A stretch of DNA of 15,771 bases, taken from positions 1 to 15,771 of the forward strand of contig CAJGDW010000027.1 of the NCBI GenBank assembly GCA_904502115.1. Direction: 5' to 3'. Source of the DNA: Paludibacteraceae bacterium (GTDB lineage: Bacteria; Bacteroidota; Bacteroidia; Bacteroidales; Paludibacteraceae). The translations under genes were made by a program, and so were the position numbers. Below the pieces are notes generated by a model that saw only the letters and a program-made list of their open reading frames with translations, ran no database searches and was not told the DNA's origin. Below, in pieces: positions 1 through 8,051 of the stretch; positions within the stretch are counted from its first letter, which is position 1; each line of letters opens with the position of its first letter.

Positions 1-801
1 ATTAAAACCTTGGCACAATTAATCGATAGCAAATACAGCCGTATTCAATTTACCCCCGATTTGCTACCAGCCGACGTGTTGGGTACCATGATTTACAGCC
101 AAAAAACAGAAGAATTCATGGTGAAAAAAGGGCCTATCTTTGCCAACTTTATTTTGGCCGACGAAATTAACCGTGCTCCAGCCAAAGTACAAAGTGCTTT
201 GCTAGAGGCCATGCAAGAACGTCAAGTTACCTTGGCAGATACTACTTACAAATTAGACGATCCTTTCTTGGTTTTGGCTACCCAAAACCCCATTGAACAA
301 GAAGGTACCTATCCACTTCCCGAAGCGCAAGTAGACCGTTTCATGCTAAAAGTAGTGGTTTCTTATCCTCGTTTAGAAGAAGAAAGACTCATTATTCGTC
401 AAAACATTGGTGCAAAACCAGAACCTATTAAGCCCATTATTAAACCCGAAGAAATTATTGAGGCACGCAATACCGTTCGCGAAATTTACTTGGACGAGAA
501 AATTGAAAAATACATTTTGGATATTGTGTTTGCTACCCGCGATCCTCAAGCTTACGGCTTGAGCAACTTAAAAGGTATGATTGCATTTGGTGGTTCGCCT
601 CGTGCTTCTATCAGCTTGGCAACCGCAGCACGTTCTTATGCCTTTATCAAACACCGTGGCTACGTGATTCCAGAAGACGTGCGTGCCGTTTGTCACGACG
701 TTTTGCGTCACCGTATTGGCTTAACCTACGAGGCAGAAGCGAATAACATCACCACCGAGGATGTGATTAGCGAAATCCTAAACATCGTAGAGGTTCCTTA
801 A
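1..801 (+). CDS. MoxR-family AAA+ ATPase (5' end off window)
   Basis: C-terminal part of a MoxR-type AAA+ ATPase, a chaperone-like ATPase that usually acts with VWA-domain proteins encoded beside it. The frame is open from base 1 (I-K-T-L-A-Q), so the true start and the Walker A loop lie upstream; the TTG at position 10 is not a real start. Visible motifs are Walker B (ILADEINR, Asp codon at 160-162), the sensor 1 stretch LATQNPIEQEGTYPLPEAQ around 277-333 with the sensor Asn at 286-288, and the sensor 2 motif GGSPRAS with its Arg codon at 601-603. After that comes the helical lid domain (PEDVRAVCHDVLRHRIGL). The product ends IVEVP with tandem stops. The family is usually about 320-330 aa, so roughly the first 60 residues are missing. 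It heads the bat cluster, but a repeat-rich 175-bp gap separates it from the next gene. Family call is secure; substrates are not visible. Confidence 0.96.
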   Translation: MKTLAQLIDSKYSRIQFTPDLLPADVLGTMIYSQKTEEFMVKKGPIFANFILADEINRAPAKVQSALLEAMQERQVTLADTTYKLDDPFLVLATQNPIEQEGTYPLPEAQVDRFMLKVVVSYPRLEEERLIIRQNIGAKPEPIKPIIKPEEIIEARNTVREIYLDEKIEKYILDIVFATRDPQAYGLSNLKGMIAFGGSPRASISLATAARSYAFIKHRGYVIPEDVRAVCHDVLRHRIGLTYEAEANNITTEDVISEILNIVEVP

Positions 802-803
802 TA

Positions 804-974
804 AGTTAGGAGTTAGGAATTAGGAGTTAGGAGTTTAAGATATGTTGAGAATCCTAAGTCCTTGTTCTTTCTTCTCAACTTTAAAATCAATATTATTTAG
901 TAATAAATTTTAAAATTCATTTTATGAGTAAGGTGTTAACTCCTCACTCCTCACTCCTCATTCCTAACTGTTAG
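804..974. repeat. Inverted element with 7-bp tandem repeats at both ends (element A)
   Basis: This fills nearly all of the moxR-DUF58 gap. The left end (804-838) is a run of 7-mers: AGTTAGG three times, one AATTAGG between them, and a degenerate last unit. The right end (940-974) is CTCCTCA three times, then TTCCTAA and CTGTTAG. Read on the opposite strand, the right array matches the left (AGTTAGGAAT, then AGGAG units), so the ends form a long imperfect inverted repeat. The AT-rich interior contains a smaller inverted repeat, GTTGAGAA (844-851) with TTCTCAAC (872-879), and a palindromic AATTTTAAAATT near 906-917. There is no open reading frame inside. The form suggests a MITE-like or STRR-like non-coding repeat; naming a family would need a genome search. 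Confidence 0.75.
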
Positions 975-976
975 AA

Positions 977-1843
977 GTGGAAACAAACGAATTATTAAAA
1001 AAAGTACGTCAGATTGAGATTAAAACCCGTGGGTTGTCTCAAAACATCTTTGCAGGGCAGTACCACTCGGCCTTTAAGGGGCGTGGTATGTCGTTTGCCG
1101 AGGTGCGCGAGTACCAAATGGGCGACGATATCAGAAGCATCGATTGGAACGTTACCGCTCGTTTTAATCACCCATACGTAAAGGTGTTTGAAGAAGAGCG
1201 CGAACTTACCTTTATGTTGCTCATTGACGTATCGGGTAGTAGCGATTTTGGTACCGTTGGACAATCCAAACGTTCCGTTATAACCGAAATTGCTGCAACA
1301 TTGGCTTTTTCGTCGTTGCAAAACAACGATAAAATTGGGGTTATCTTTTTCTCCGATAAAATAGAGAAATTTATCGCACCCCAAAAAGGCAAAAAACACG
1401 TGTTGTACATCATCCGTGAACTAATCGATTTTAAGCCAGAAAGCAACAAAACCGATGTTTCAGTAGCCTTGCAATACTTTGCCAACGTTATTAAGAAACG
1501 TTGTACAGCCTTTATGATATCGGATTTTATGTCGCCCGACTTTGAAAAAGCCCTAATGATTGCTGCTAAAAAGCACGACTTGGTGGCTATGCAAGTGTAC
1601 GATGTGCGCGATGCCGATTTGCCCGATGTAGGTTGGGTAAAAATGAAAGATGCCGAAACAGGTCAAGCCATGTATGTGGATACATCGAGCGTAGAGGTAC
1701 GTTTACGCTACAACAACCACTGGAAAAATCATCAACACGATTTGCAAAATCAAATGGCTAAAAATAGAGTCGATATGGTTTCTATTCGTACCGACGAAGA
1801 TTATGTAAAAGCACTGATAACTTTATTTAGAATGAGAGGTTAG
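977..1843 (+). CDS. DUF58 domain protein (VWA-like)
   Basis: A 288-aa soluble protein of the DUF58 family, which is almost always encoded next to MoxR ATPases and Bat VWA proteins and is thought to be a MoxR partner. The family signature lies at residues 36-74 (GRGMSFAEVREYQMGDDI, then IDWNVTARF and YVKVFEEERE). A VWA-like fold follows, with an intact metal-site motif D84-V-S86-G-S88 (LLIDVSGS). No signal peptide or membrane segment is seen. The start is GTG at 977: translation from there gives METNELLKKVRQIEIKTRGL, the usual N-terminus of this family in Bacteroidota, and no ATG lies further upstream in frame within the repeat. The 5' flank is therefore the end of element A, and no Shine-Dalgarno sequence is present. 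The next gene follows after 1 nt. Confidence 0.95.
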   Translation: METNELLKKVRQIEIKTRGLSQNIFAGQYHSAFKGRGMSFAEVREYQMGDDIRSIDWNVTARFNHPYVKVFEEERELTFMLLIDVSGSSDFGTVGQSKRSVITEIAATLAFSSLQNNDKIGVIFFSDKIEKFIAPQKGKKHVLYIIRELIDFKPESNKTDVSVALQYFANVIKKRCTAFMISDFMSPDFEKALMIAAKKHDLVAMQVYDVRDADLPDVGWVKMKDAETGQAMYVDTSSVEVRLRYNNHWKNHQHDLQNQMAKNRVDMVSIRTDEDYVKALITLFRMRG

Positions 1844-1844
1844 T

Positions 1845-2771
1845 ATGAAATTTCGCTTATTTATCCTTTTCTTCGTAATGGTGCAAGCCGTTATGGCACA
1901 GTCCTTTACAGTAAGTAGTACAATCGATTCTACTTCTATCCGCATAGGTGAACAAACGCTTTATAAATTGTCGGTAACTCAACCTTCTGACATGGTGGTT
2001 GTTGTACCCAATTTAAAAGATTCCTTGGTAAAAGGTGTAGAAATTATAGAAAAACAAAAGGCAGATACCGTAAGTTTAGCGGATAAAAAGATTTGCGTTA
2101 CCAATAATTTCTTAGTTACTTCGTTCGATAGTGGATTTTACGTTATTCCCGCCTATACTTGTGTAGCAAATGGCGATACAGTTATGTCTAATACCGTTAC
2201 TTTGGATGTAACTACTGTGAAATTAGACGAAAAATCAGAAGAAATCAAAGCAATTAAACCTGAAATGAAGGCTCCTTTCTCTTGGACAGAGGTTGCTATA
2301 TGGAGTGGTTTTGCATTGTCTGGTTTATTGCTTTTGGCCGCTGTGGTTCTTATTGTAGTCCATTTTATTCGCAAAAGGAAACCTCGTGTTAAACCTGCAG
2401 TTGTTCAACCCAAGATTGCTCCTCACGTTTTGGCACTCAGTCAGTTAGCAAAAATGAAGGAAGAAAAAGCATGGTTTGTGAGCGATGTTAAGGGGTATTA
2501 TACCAACCTTACCGATGTGTTGCGTACTTATTGCCACGGTCAATTTGGTATCAATGCCATGGAACTTACCACCGACGAAATTTTGTCTTTGGTAAAGAAA
2601 GAGCCTGCACTCTCGGATGTTCGATCGTTAATTGCACGCATACTTGAATTGGCAGATTTGGTAAAATTTGCCAAAGTGATTCCAGTAGAACACGAAAACG
2701 AACAATGCCTATTAGATGCTTTTGAGATAGTAGAAAAAACAAAACCCCAAGAGGACAATAAACAAGTATGA
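1845..2771 (+). CDS. Membrane-anchored BatD-like hypothetical protein of the bat cluster
   Basis: A 308-aa protein with a predicted signal peptide (residues 1-18, ending AVMA before QS), a beta-rich extracytoplasmic part (about 20-145), one membrane helix (about 150-175) followed by a basic stop-transfer stretch (RKRKPRVK), and a cytoplasmic helical tail (about 190-308). This layout (secreted beta domain, one TM, helical cytoplasmic tail) is the same as BatD further down the operon but half its length. A gene of this type commonly sits between DUF58 and batA in Bacteroidota; its function is not known to me. It starts 1 nt after the DUF58 stop and its TGA overlaps the ATG of batA, so translation is probably coupled. 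The likely role is a membrane scaffold for the MoxR/VWA complex; this is inference from layout and context. Confidence 0.85.
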   Translation: MKFRLFILFFVMVQAVMAQSFTVSSTIDSTSIRIGEQTLYKLSVTQPSDMVVVVPNLKDSLVKGVEIIEKQKADTVSLADKKICVTNNFLVTSFDSGFYVIPAYTCVANGDTVMSNTVTLDVTTVKLDEKSEEIKAIKPEMKAPFSWTEVAIWSGFALSGLLLLAAVVLIVVHFIRKRKPRVKPAVVQPKIAPHVLALSQLAKMKEEKAWFVSDVKGYYTNLTDVLRTYCHGQFGINAMELTTDEILSLVKKEPALSDVRSLIARILELADLVKFAKVIPVEHENEQCLLDAFEIVEKTKPQEDNKQV

Positions 2772-3751
2772 CCTTTGAACATCCCTATTATTTACTATTG
2801 TTGTTGGTGTTAATACCAATCATAGTTTACTATATTATCAAGCAACATGCGTTGACGGCAGAAATTCGTTTCTCGTCGTTAGAAGCTTTCGGTAATGTCA
2901 AAAAATCGTACAAACATTACTTGCGTCATTTGCCTTTTGTATTGCGTATGTTGGCATTTGTAGCCCTTATTATAGCATTGGCGCGCCCACAAAAGAGCGA
3001 TAGTTGGAGCAAAGAAACAACCGAAGGCATCGATATTGTGTTATCCATTGATGTATCGGGTAGTATGTTAGCAGAAGATTTGAAACCCAATCGTTTGGAA
3101 GCTGCCAAAGAAGTTGCAGTTAGTTTTATTTCCGATAGAGAGAACGATAACATTGGTTTGGTGGCATTTGCTGCCAAAAGTTTGACACAATGTCCCCTTA
3201 CTATCAATCACAAAGACTTAATCAACAAAGCAAATGATTTAAAGTGCGGCATGCTAGAAGACGGAACTGCTATTGGTTCTGGCATTGTAACTGCAGTTAA
3301 CCGCATTAAAGATAGTCAAGCCAAATCGAAAGTGATTATTTTGCTAACCGACGGTTCGAATAACCGTGGTCAAGTAACCCCTATAACCGCTGCAGAAATT
3401 GCAAAAGAATTTGGCATACGTATCTATACCGTTGGTGTAGGAAGTAAAGGTAAAGCACCTTATCCCGTACAAACTCCTTTTGGTATTCAGAATCAATATG
3501 TTGATGTAGATATAGATGAGCCTACATTGCAACAAATAGCAAAAACAACGGGGGGTGTTTACTTCCGCGCAACCGACAATAAGACTTTGCAAGAGATTTA
3601 CAAAGAAATTGACTTGTTAGAGAAAAGCAAAATAAGTGTTACCAATCATCACAAAAAAGAAGAGTTGTATCATTGGTTTGTTTTAGCTTTACTTGCTTGT
3701 TTGTTGAGCGAAATGTTGTTGCGTCAAACCGTGTTTAAATCCATTCCATAA
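2768..3751 (+). CDS. batA: BatA, membrane-anchored VWA protein
   Basis: A 327-aa VWA protein of the Bat cluster. Two N-terminal membrane segments (about 8-25 and 54-73) are followed by the VWA domain (about 86-285) and a C-terminal membrane helix (about 302-320). The MIDAS metal site is complete: D95-x-S97-x-S99 in LSIDVSGSML, T167 in EDGTAIG and D195 in LLTDGSNN. That argues for a functional, metal-dependent protein-binding surface. BatA is taken to interact with BatB and with the MoxR ATPase; Bat proteins were linked to aerotolerance in Bacteroides, though their biochemical role is still unsettled. The ATG overlaps the preceding stop by 4 nt. Only 25 nt separate it from batB, a paralogue with the same layout. 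Confidence 0.95.
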   Translation: MTFEHPYYLLLLLVLIPIIVYYIIKQHALTAEIRFSSLEAFGNVKKSYKHYLRHLPFVLRMLAFVALIIALARPQKSDSWSKETTEGIDIVLSIDVSGSMLAEDLKPNRLEAAKEVAVSFISDRENDNIGLVAFAAKSLTQCPLTINHKDLINKANDLKCGMLEDGTAIGSGIVTAVNRIKDSQAKSKVIILLTDGSNNRGQVTPITAAEIAKEFGIRIYTVGVGSKGKAPYPVQTPFGIQNQYVDVDIDEPTLQQIAKTTGGVYFRATDNKTLQEIYKEIDLLEKSKISVTNHHKKEELYHWFVLALLACLLSEMLLRQTVFKSIP

Positions 3752-3776
3752 GTGTATTGTTTAAAAACAATCAACC

Positions 3777-4793
3777 ATGTTTAAATTTGCACATCCCGAA
3801 TTTTTATACGGCCTATTGGTAATTCCGTTGCTAGTAGGACTTTTCTACTATAGTTTGGCAAAAAAATCCAAACGCCTAAAACGCCTTGGCGATAAAAAAA
3901 TGTTGGCAATGTTGATGCCCAATGTATCTCATTGGCGTCCACGAGTAAAATTTTATATTCTGTTAGTTGCCATTGCGCTCTCTGTTTTTATGATGGCAGG
4001 TCCTCAATTTGGTTCTAAACTAGAAAAGATAAAACGTACAGGAGTAGAACTGGTTCTTGCTGTCGATGTATCTAACTCGATGTTGGCAGAAGACGTGTCG
4101 CCCAGTCGTATGGATCGCACCAAACACTTGTTATCTCGTCTAATCGATGAACTAAAAGACGATAAAGTTGCGTTGTTGGTATTTGCCGGTGAATCGGATG
4201 TACACATGCCCATGACCGTCGATGGATCGTCTGCTAAACTATACCTTAATAGTATTCATCCTGGAATGCTTGCCGTACAAGGTACAGACATTGCTTCGGC
4301 ACTTCAGTTGTCGATGGGTTTATTCTCGCAAAGTAAAGAAACGAGTAAAAGCATCATTGTTATTACCGATGGTGAAAACCACGACGGTGATGCTATTGCC
4401 ATGGCAAAACAGGTGGTAGAAAAAGGTATAACAGTTAATGTGATGGGCGTAGGAACCGCACAAGGTGCTCCTATTCCTATTGCAGGAACCTCTAATTTTC
4501 GTCGCGATAAAGATGGTAATGTAGTTGTTACCAAGTTGAACGAACAGATGTGTCAAGAGGTTGCATCGGCAGGTAATGGCGTTTACATGCATGTTGACAA
4601 CTCGGTTACAGCTGTTAATCAGTTGAAAGAGGAATTGGATAAATTAGAAAAAACAGAGATGGAACAAATGGTCTATACCGAATATAATGAACAATATGAT
4701 GTTATAGGTTGGATAGTTTTTGTACTTTTGTTGCTCGAAGTTTTGCTATTAGAAAGAAAGAACCCATTATTCAAGAATTTCAAACTTTTTTAA
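3777..4793 (+). CDS. batB: BatB, membrane-anchored VWA protein
   Basis: A 338-aa paralogue of BatA in the usual second VWA position. Membrane segments are predicted at about 10-27, 59-75 and 308-327, with the VWA domain between the second and third. The MIDAS residues are intact: D97-x-S99-x-S101 in LAVDVSNSML, T170 in VQGTDIAS and D198 in VITDGENHDG. The conserved opening (FAHPEFLYGLL) resembles BatA's FEHPYYLLLL, which supports an old duplication. The stop at 4791-4793 is one base before the ATG of batC, so the two are co-translated. BatA and BatB probably form a complex facing the periplasm or cytoplasm; topology cannot be settled from sequence alone. Confidence 0.95.
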   Translation: MFKFAHPEFLYGLLVIPLLVGLFYYSLAKKSKRLKRLGDKKMLAMLMPNVSHWRPRVKFYILLVAIALSVFMMAGPQFGSKLEKIKRTGVELVLAVDVSNSMLAEDVSPSRMDRTKHLLSRLIDELKDDKVALLVFAGESDVHMPMTVDGSSAKLYLNSIHPGMLAVQGTDIASALQLSMGLFSQSKETSKSIIVITDGENHDGDAIAMAKQVVEKGITVNVMGVGTAQGAPIPIAGTSNFRRDKDGNVVVTKLNEQMCQEVASAGNGVYMHVDNSVTAVNQLKEELDKLEKTEMEQMVYTEYNEQYDVIGWIVFVLLLLEVLLLERKNPLFKNFKLF

Positions 4794-4794
4794 G

Positions 4795-5466
4795 ATGAGA
4801 CAAATACTTGTAATAAGTTTGTTTTTGTACTGTGGAGTCGTTTTCGCATACAAAGCCAATCCTGGAATTAGGGAAGGTAATGAGGCAATGGAAAATGGAC
4901 AGTATAAAGAAGCCGAAGGAAAATACGAAGATGCGATAAAGAAAGATAGAAACTCAGTAGAGAGTTACTATAATTTGGGTAATGCACAATATAAACAAGA
5001 GAAATACGAAGAAGCAATGTTGAACTATAAAAGTGCACTATCTCTGACAAACGATAACCAGCAAAAATCTACCATTTATCATAATTTGGGCAACACCTGT
5101 TACAAGTTAGAGGATTATCAGGGTAGTGTAGAGGCTTACAAAAACGCGTTGCGATTAAATCCAAAAGACGAAGAAACGCGTTATAATTTAGCCATGGCAC
5201 AACAAAAACTAAATTCTACTGGTGGTGGCGGTGGTCAGGATGATAAAAATGAAGACAAAAAAGAAGACCAACAACAGCAGCAAGAGCAACAGCAGCAGCA
5301 ACAGCAACAGCAACAGCAAGAGCAACAACAAGAGCAAAATCCTGATCAGATGACAAAAGAGCAAACACAACGTATATTGGATGCTTATTTAGAAGAAGAA
5401 CAAGAAGAACAAGAAAAACAAAGGATACCTGTTCAACCTAAGAAGAAATATGAGAAAGACTGGTAA
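4795..5466 (+). CDS. batC: BatC, TPR protein with polyglutamine tract
   Basis: A 223-aa exported TPR protein in the BatC position. It has a short N-terminal signal segment (residues 1-18, ending VVFA), three TPR units (about 24-56, 57-85, 94-127) with clear motifs such as YYNLGNAQYKQEKYEEA and HNLGNTCYKLEDYQGS, then a Gly-Asp linker (143-158) and a tract of almost pure Gln with a few Glu (159-182). The tail is acidic then basic (200-223). TPRs probably mediate binding to other Bat proteins. The Gln tract is encoded by mixed CAA/CAG codons at about 5269-5337 and may vary in length by replication slippage. The gene overlaps batD by 17 nt. The TPR part is a sound call; the Gln-rich region is low complexity and of unknown role. 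Confidence 0.93.
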   Translation: MRQILVISLFLYCGVVFAYKANPGIREGNEAMENGQYKEAEGKYEDAIKKDRNSVESYYNLGNAQYKQEKYEEAMLNYKSALSLTNDNQQKSTIYHNLGNTCYKLEDYQGSVEAYKNALRLNPKDEETRYNLAMAQQKLNSTGGGGGQDDKNEDKKEDQQQQQEQQQQQQQQQQQEQQQEQNPDQMTKEQTQRILDAYLEEEQEEQEKQRIPVQPKKKYEKDW

Positions 5467-7294
5467 TTTGAAAAAAATAGGACTGTTTTGGTGCTTGCTA
5501 ATAGCCTGTTCTACAACGCTATTGGCAGACGAAGTGTCGTTTACCGCAGAGGCTCCGCAAAGTGTTGTCGCCAATCAACAATTTAAGTTGGTATATACGG
5601 TAAATCGCGAGAGCAAAGACTTGCGTGTTCCAGATATGCCCGATTTTGATATAATAATGGGGCCTTCTACCTCCCGACAACAAAGTGTACAATTTATAAA
5701 TGGACAGCAAACAAGTTCCTTTAAACAAAAATACACCTATATTTTAAGTGCACCCAATGCAGGAACCTATACCATACAACCAGCTTCTATATCGGTAAAT
5801 GGAAAGAAATACACTTCGCAAAAACTTACCATAAAGGTTTTGCCCCCCGATAAGGCGTCGGAACTGGACAATAATACAGGTTCGTCAGCAAGTAGAACAT
5901 CGTCAAGGATACCATCTTCCAAACAGACTTTTATTAGACCTATCTTTTCCAAAACCAAGGTATACCAGCAAGAAGCCATTTTGCTTACTTACGAGTTGTA
6001 TACAATCGATAATGTTGTAAACATTGCCGATGCTAAATTCCCAGAATACAACGGATTTTATACAGAAGAAATAGAACTATCGCCCACACGTTCCTTTGTT
6101 TTAAAAAATTACGACGGATACAATTACAACACTATTGTTCTTAAACAAATATTGTTGTTCCCACAAAATGCAGGCGAAATTACCATTGATGGTGGTACGG
6201 TAGATATCATTGTACGTGTTGTCAACAATCAATACGGAAATAACCCTTTTGCCGGATATTTTGATACTTACCAAGATGTCAAAAAACGCATCACCTTTAA
6301 ACCTACTACTATTACGGTAAATGCGTTGCCCAAAGGAGCACCCAGCGGTTTTAATGGGGCAGTAGGTCAGTTTAATTTGAAATCTACTTTGTCGGCAGCA
6401 GAAGTAAGTGCTAACGATGCAGTTACCTTAAAAGTTAATGTATCGGGTAATGGCAATTTGAAATTACTAAAAATGCCCGAGATTAAATTCCCCGCCGATT
6501 TTGAGGTGTACGATCCCAAAGTAGACAACAATATTAAGGTGTCTACCAATGGAATGACGGGCAGTAAAACGGTAGAGTACATAGCGATACCTCGTTTTGC
6601 AGGTTCATTTACCGTTCCTTCTGCTCAGTTTGTTTACTTTGATCCGAAAGAAGCCAAGTATAAAACCTTGCAAACAGAAGAATATACCATTCAGGTGTCA
6701 CCTAATGCTAACAAAACTTCTACCGCTCCTACCGCACCAGCAGGTGTAAATAAAGAAAAAGTAAAAAATATTGGTAACGATATACGCTTTATTCGTAATG
6801 GTGGCGATGCTGGATTAGGTAGTACGGTTGCTTCATTTTACGGAACAGATGCATATTATATGGCGTATGTGATACCCTTGTTGGTGTTTGTGTTGGTATT
6901 GTTGGTGTTACAAAAACAAGCCAGAGAAAATGCCAATTTGGTTCGAGTAAAAAATAAACGTGCTAATAAGTTAGCACGTAAGCGTTTAAAATCTGCTGCA
7001 CTATACATGAAAGCAGGCGATAAAGAACATTTTTACGAAGCAATTGTACAAGCATTGTGGGGATATACAGCAGATAAACTCAACATAAGTTTGGCAAATT
7101 TGTCAAAAGACAATGTGCAAGAAAAATTGTTACTAAAAGGAGCTACAAAAGAAATAGTCGATAATTTTGTTCAAATTTTATCCGATTGTGAATATGCTCG
7201 ATATGCACCTATTGTAGATGAATCGTTCTCTTTGGAAAAGGATTACAACAAGGCTGCCGAGTTAATAGGTCAATTAGAAAATGCAATAAAATAG
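5450..7294 (+). CDS. batD: BatD, large membrane-anchored protein
   Basis: A 614-aa BatD-family protein. An N-terminal export signal is followed by a long beta-rich extracytoplasmic region (about 27-465) that looks like repeated Ig-like modules (VSFTAEAPQSVVANQQFKLV near the start; LSAAEVSANDAVTLKVNVSG further on). One membrane helix lies at about 471-487 (MAYVIPLLVFVLVLLVL), then a basic cytoplasmic helical tail (490-614). The ATG at 5450 lies inside the end of batC; it is chosen because the signal peptide needs this N-terminus. The signal region contains L-I-A-C (17-20), which fits a lipobox, but a cleavage site after L-L-A (24-26) fits too, so lipidation is uncertain. BatD is thought to be the periplasm-spanning partner of the BatA/BatB complex. 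Six bases separate it from batE. Confidence 0.94.
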   Translation: MRKTGNLKKIGLFWCLLIACSTTLLADEVSFTAEAPQSVVANQQFKLVYTVNRESKDLRVPDMPDFDIIMGPSTSRQQSVQFINGQQTSSFKQKYTYILSAPNAGTYTIQPASISVNGKKYTSQKLTIKVLPPDKASELDNNTGSSASRTSSRIPSSKQTFIRPIFSKTKVYQQEAILLTYELYTIDNVVNIADAKFPEYNGFYTEEIELSPTRSFVLKNYDGYNYNTIVLKQILLFPQNAGEITIDGGTVDIIVRVVNNQYGNNPFAGYFDTYQDVKKRITFKPTTITVNALPKGAPSGFNGAVGQFNLKSTLSAAEVSANDAVTLKVNVSGNGNLKLLKMPEIKFPADFEVYDPKVDNNIKVSTNGMTGSKTVEYIAIPRFAGSFTVPSAQFVYFDPKEAKYKTLQTEEYTIQVSPNANKTSTAPTAPAGVNKEKVKNIGNDIRFIRNGGDAGLGSTVASFYGTDAYYMAYVIPLLVFVLVLLVLQKQARENANLVRVKNKRANKLARKRLKSAALYMKAGDKEHFYEAIVQALWGYTADKLNISLANLSKDNVQEKLLLKGATKEIVDNFVQILSDCEYARYAPIVDESFSLEKDYNKAAELIGQLENAIK

Positions 7295-7300
7295 CAGACG

Positions 7301-8050
7301 ATGAAACACAAAATATACATCCTATTATTAGCCGTAATGGCTGTTGTGTTGCCCGTAAATGCGGCAACGATGGCAGAAGCAGATGCATTGTATGCCGCGG
7401 GTGATTTTTCGCAGGCCGCAGTTCAATACGAATCGATTGTGGCCACAGGCATGGAATCGGCCGATTTGTATTACAATTTGGGCAATGCTTATTACCGCAT
7501 GGGCAAAATTGCCGATGCCATTATCAATTACGAACGTGCATTGCGTATAGATGCCAATCACGAAGATGCGTTGCACAACCTTGCTTTTGTAGAACGCTTA
7601 ACAGTCGATAAAATAGACCCTGTAGAAACCATCTTTTTAGTGGATTGGTGGAAGGCTATATGTAGAGTAATGACACCCGATGCTTGGGCATATACCAGTG
7701 TGGCATTGTTTGTGCTTTGTTTGTTATCAATTGGTTTTATGCTCTTCTCGAAAGTAATGTGGATGCGTAAAACAGGTTTTTCGGTAGCAGTAGTAGCGTT
7801 GTTTTTTACCGTTGTAACGGCATTTTGTGCATCGTCGCGTCAGGCAGAACTAGACGATAAGTCAAAAGCAGTTATCTATGTACCAACGGTAACCATCAAA
7901 AGTTCGCCCGACGAAGCAGGCAAAGAACTCTTTATTTTGCACGAGGGCACACGCGTTATCATTAAATCGTCGTTAGATAAATGGGTCGAGATACAAACCG
8001 AAGCAGGTAGCATAGGTTGGTTACCCGCGTCTTCTATTGTTGTCATATAA
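7301..8050 (+). CDS. batE: BatE, TPR and SH3-like membrane protein
   Basis: A 249-aa protein in the BatE position. It has a signal peptide (residues 1-21, ending VNA), two TPR units (about 24-87: ADALYAAGDFSQAAVQYESI, then YYNLGNAYYRMGKIADAI), two membrane helices (about 130-150 and 158-176), and a C-terminal SH3-like domain (about 188-249, VIYVPTVTIKSSPDEAGKEL and IQTEAGSIGWLPASS). The SH3-like part resembles bacterial SH3 domains that bind peptides or cell-wall material. It completes the A-B-C-D-E set. The PAP2 gene begins 1 nt after its stop, so that gene is almost surely in the same transcript. The exact role of BatE is not established. Confidence 0.93.
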   Translation: MKHKIYILLLAVMAVVLPVNAATMAEADALYAAGDFSQAAVQYESIVATGMESADLYYNLGNAYYRMGKIADAIINYERALRIDANHEDALHNLAFVERLTVDKIDPVETIFLVDWWKAICRVMTPDAWAYTSVALFVLCLLSIGFMLFSKVMWMRKTGFSVAVVALFFTVVTAFCASSRQAELDDKSKAVIYVPTVTIKSSPDEAGKELFILHEGTRVIIKSSLDKWVEIQTEAGSIGWLPASSIVVI

Positions 8051-8051
8051 T

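Noticed and set aside
804..974. CRISPR array
   Set aside because: The 7-mers are contiguous and degenerate with no spacers, and the two arrays are inverted with respect to each other. The same holds for the 8-mers at 14031-14057 and 15599-15639.
995..1485. Two long minus-strand frames within the DUF58 gene
   Set aside because: No recognisable domain or promoter; the + strand gene over the same bases is a clear conserved family.
5450..5539. BatD as a lipoprotein through L-I-A-C at residues 17-20
   Set aside because: The Cys is followed by further hydrophobic residues and a good signal-peptidase I site (LLA before DEVS), and BatD already has a membrane helix; noted as possible but not called.
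8037..8051. TTG start for the PAP2 gene, inside batE
   Set aside because: The ATG at 8052 directly follows the batE stop and starts the usual N-terminal helix.
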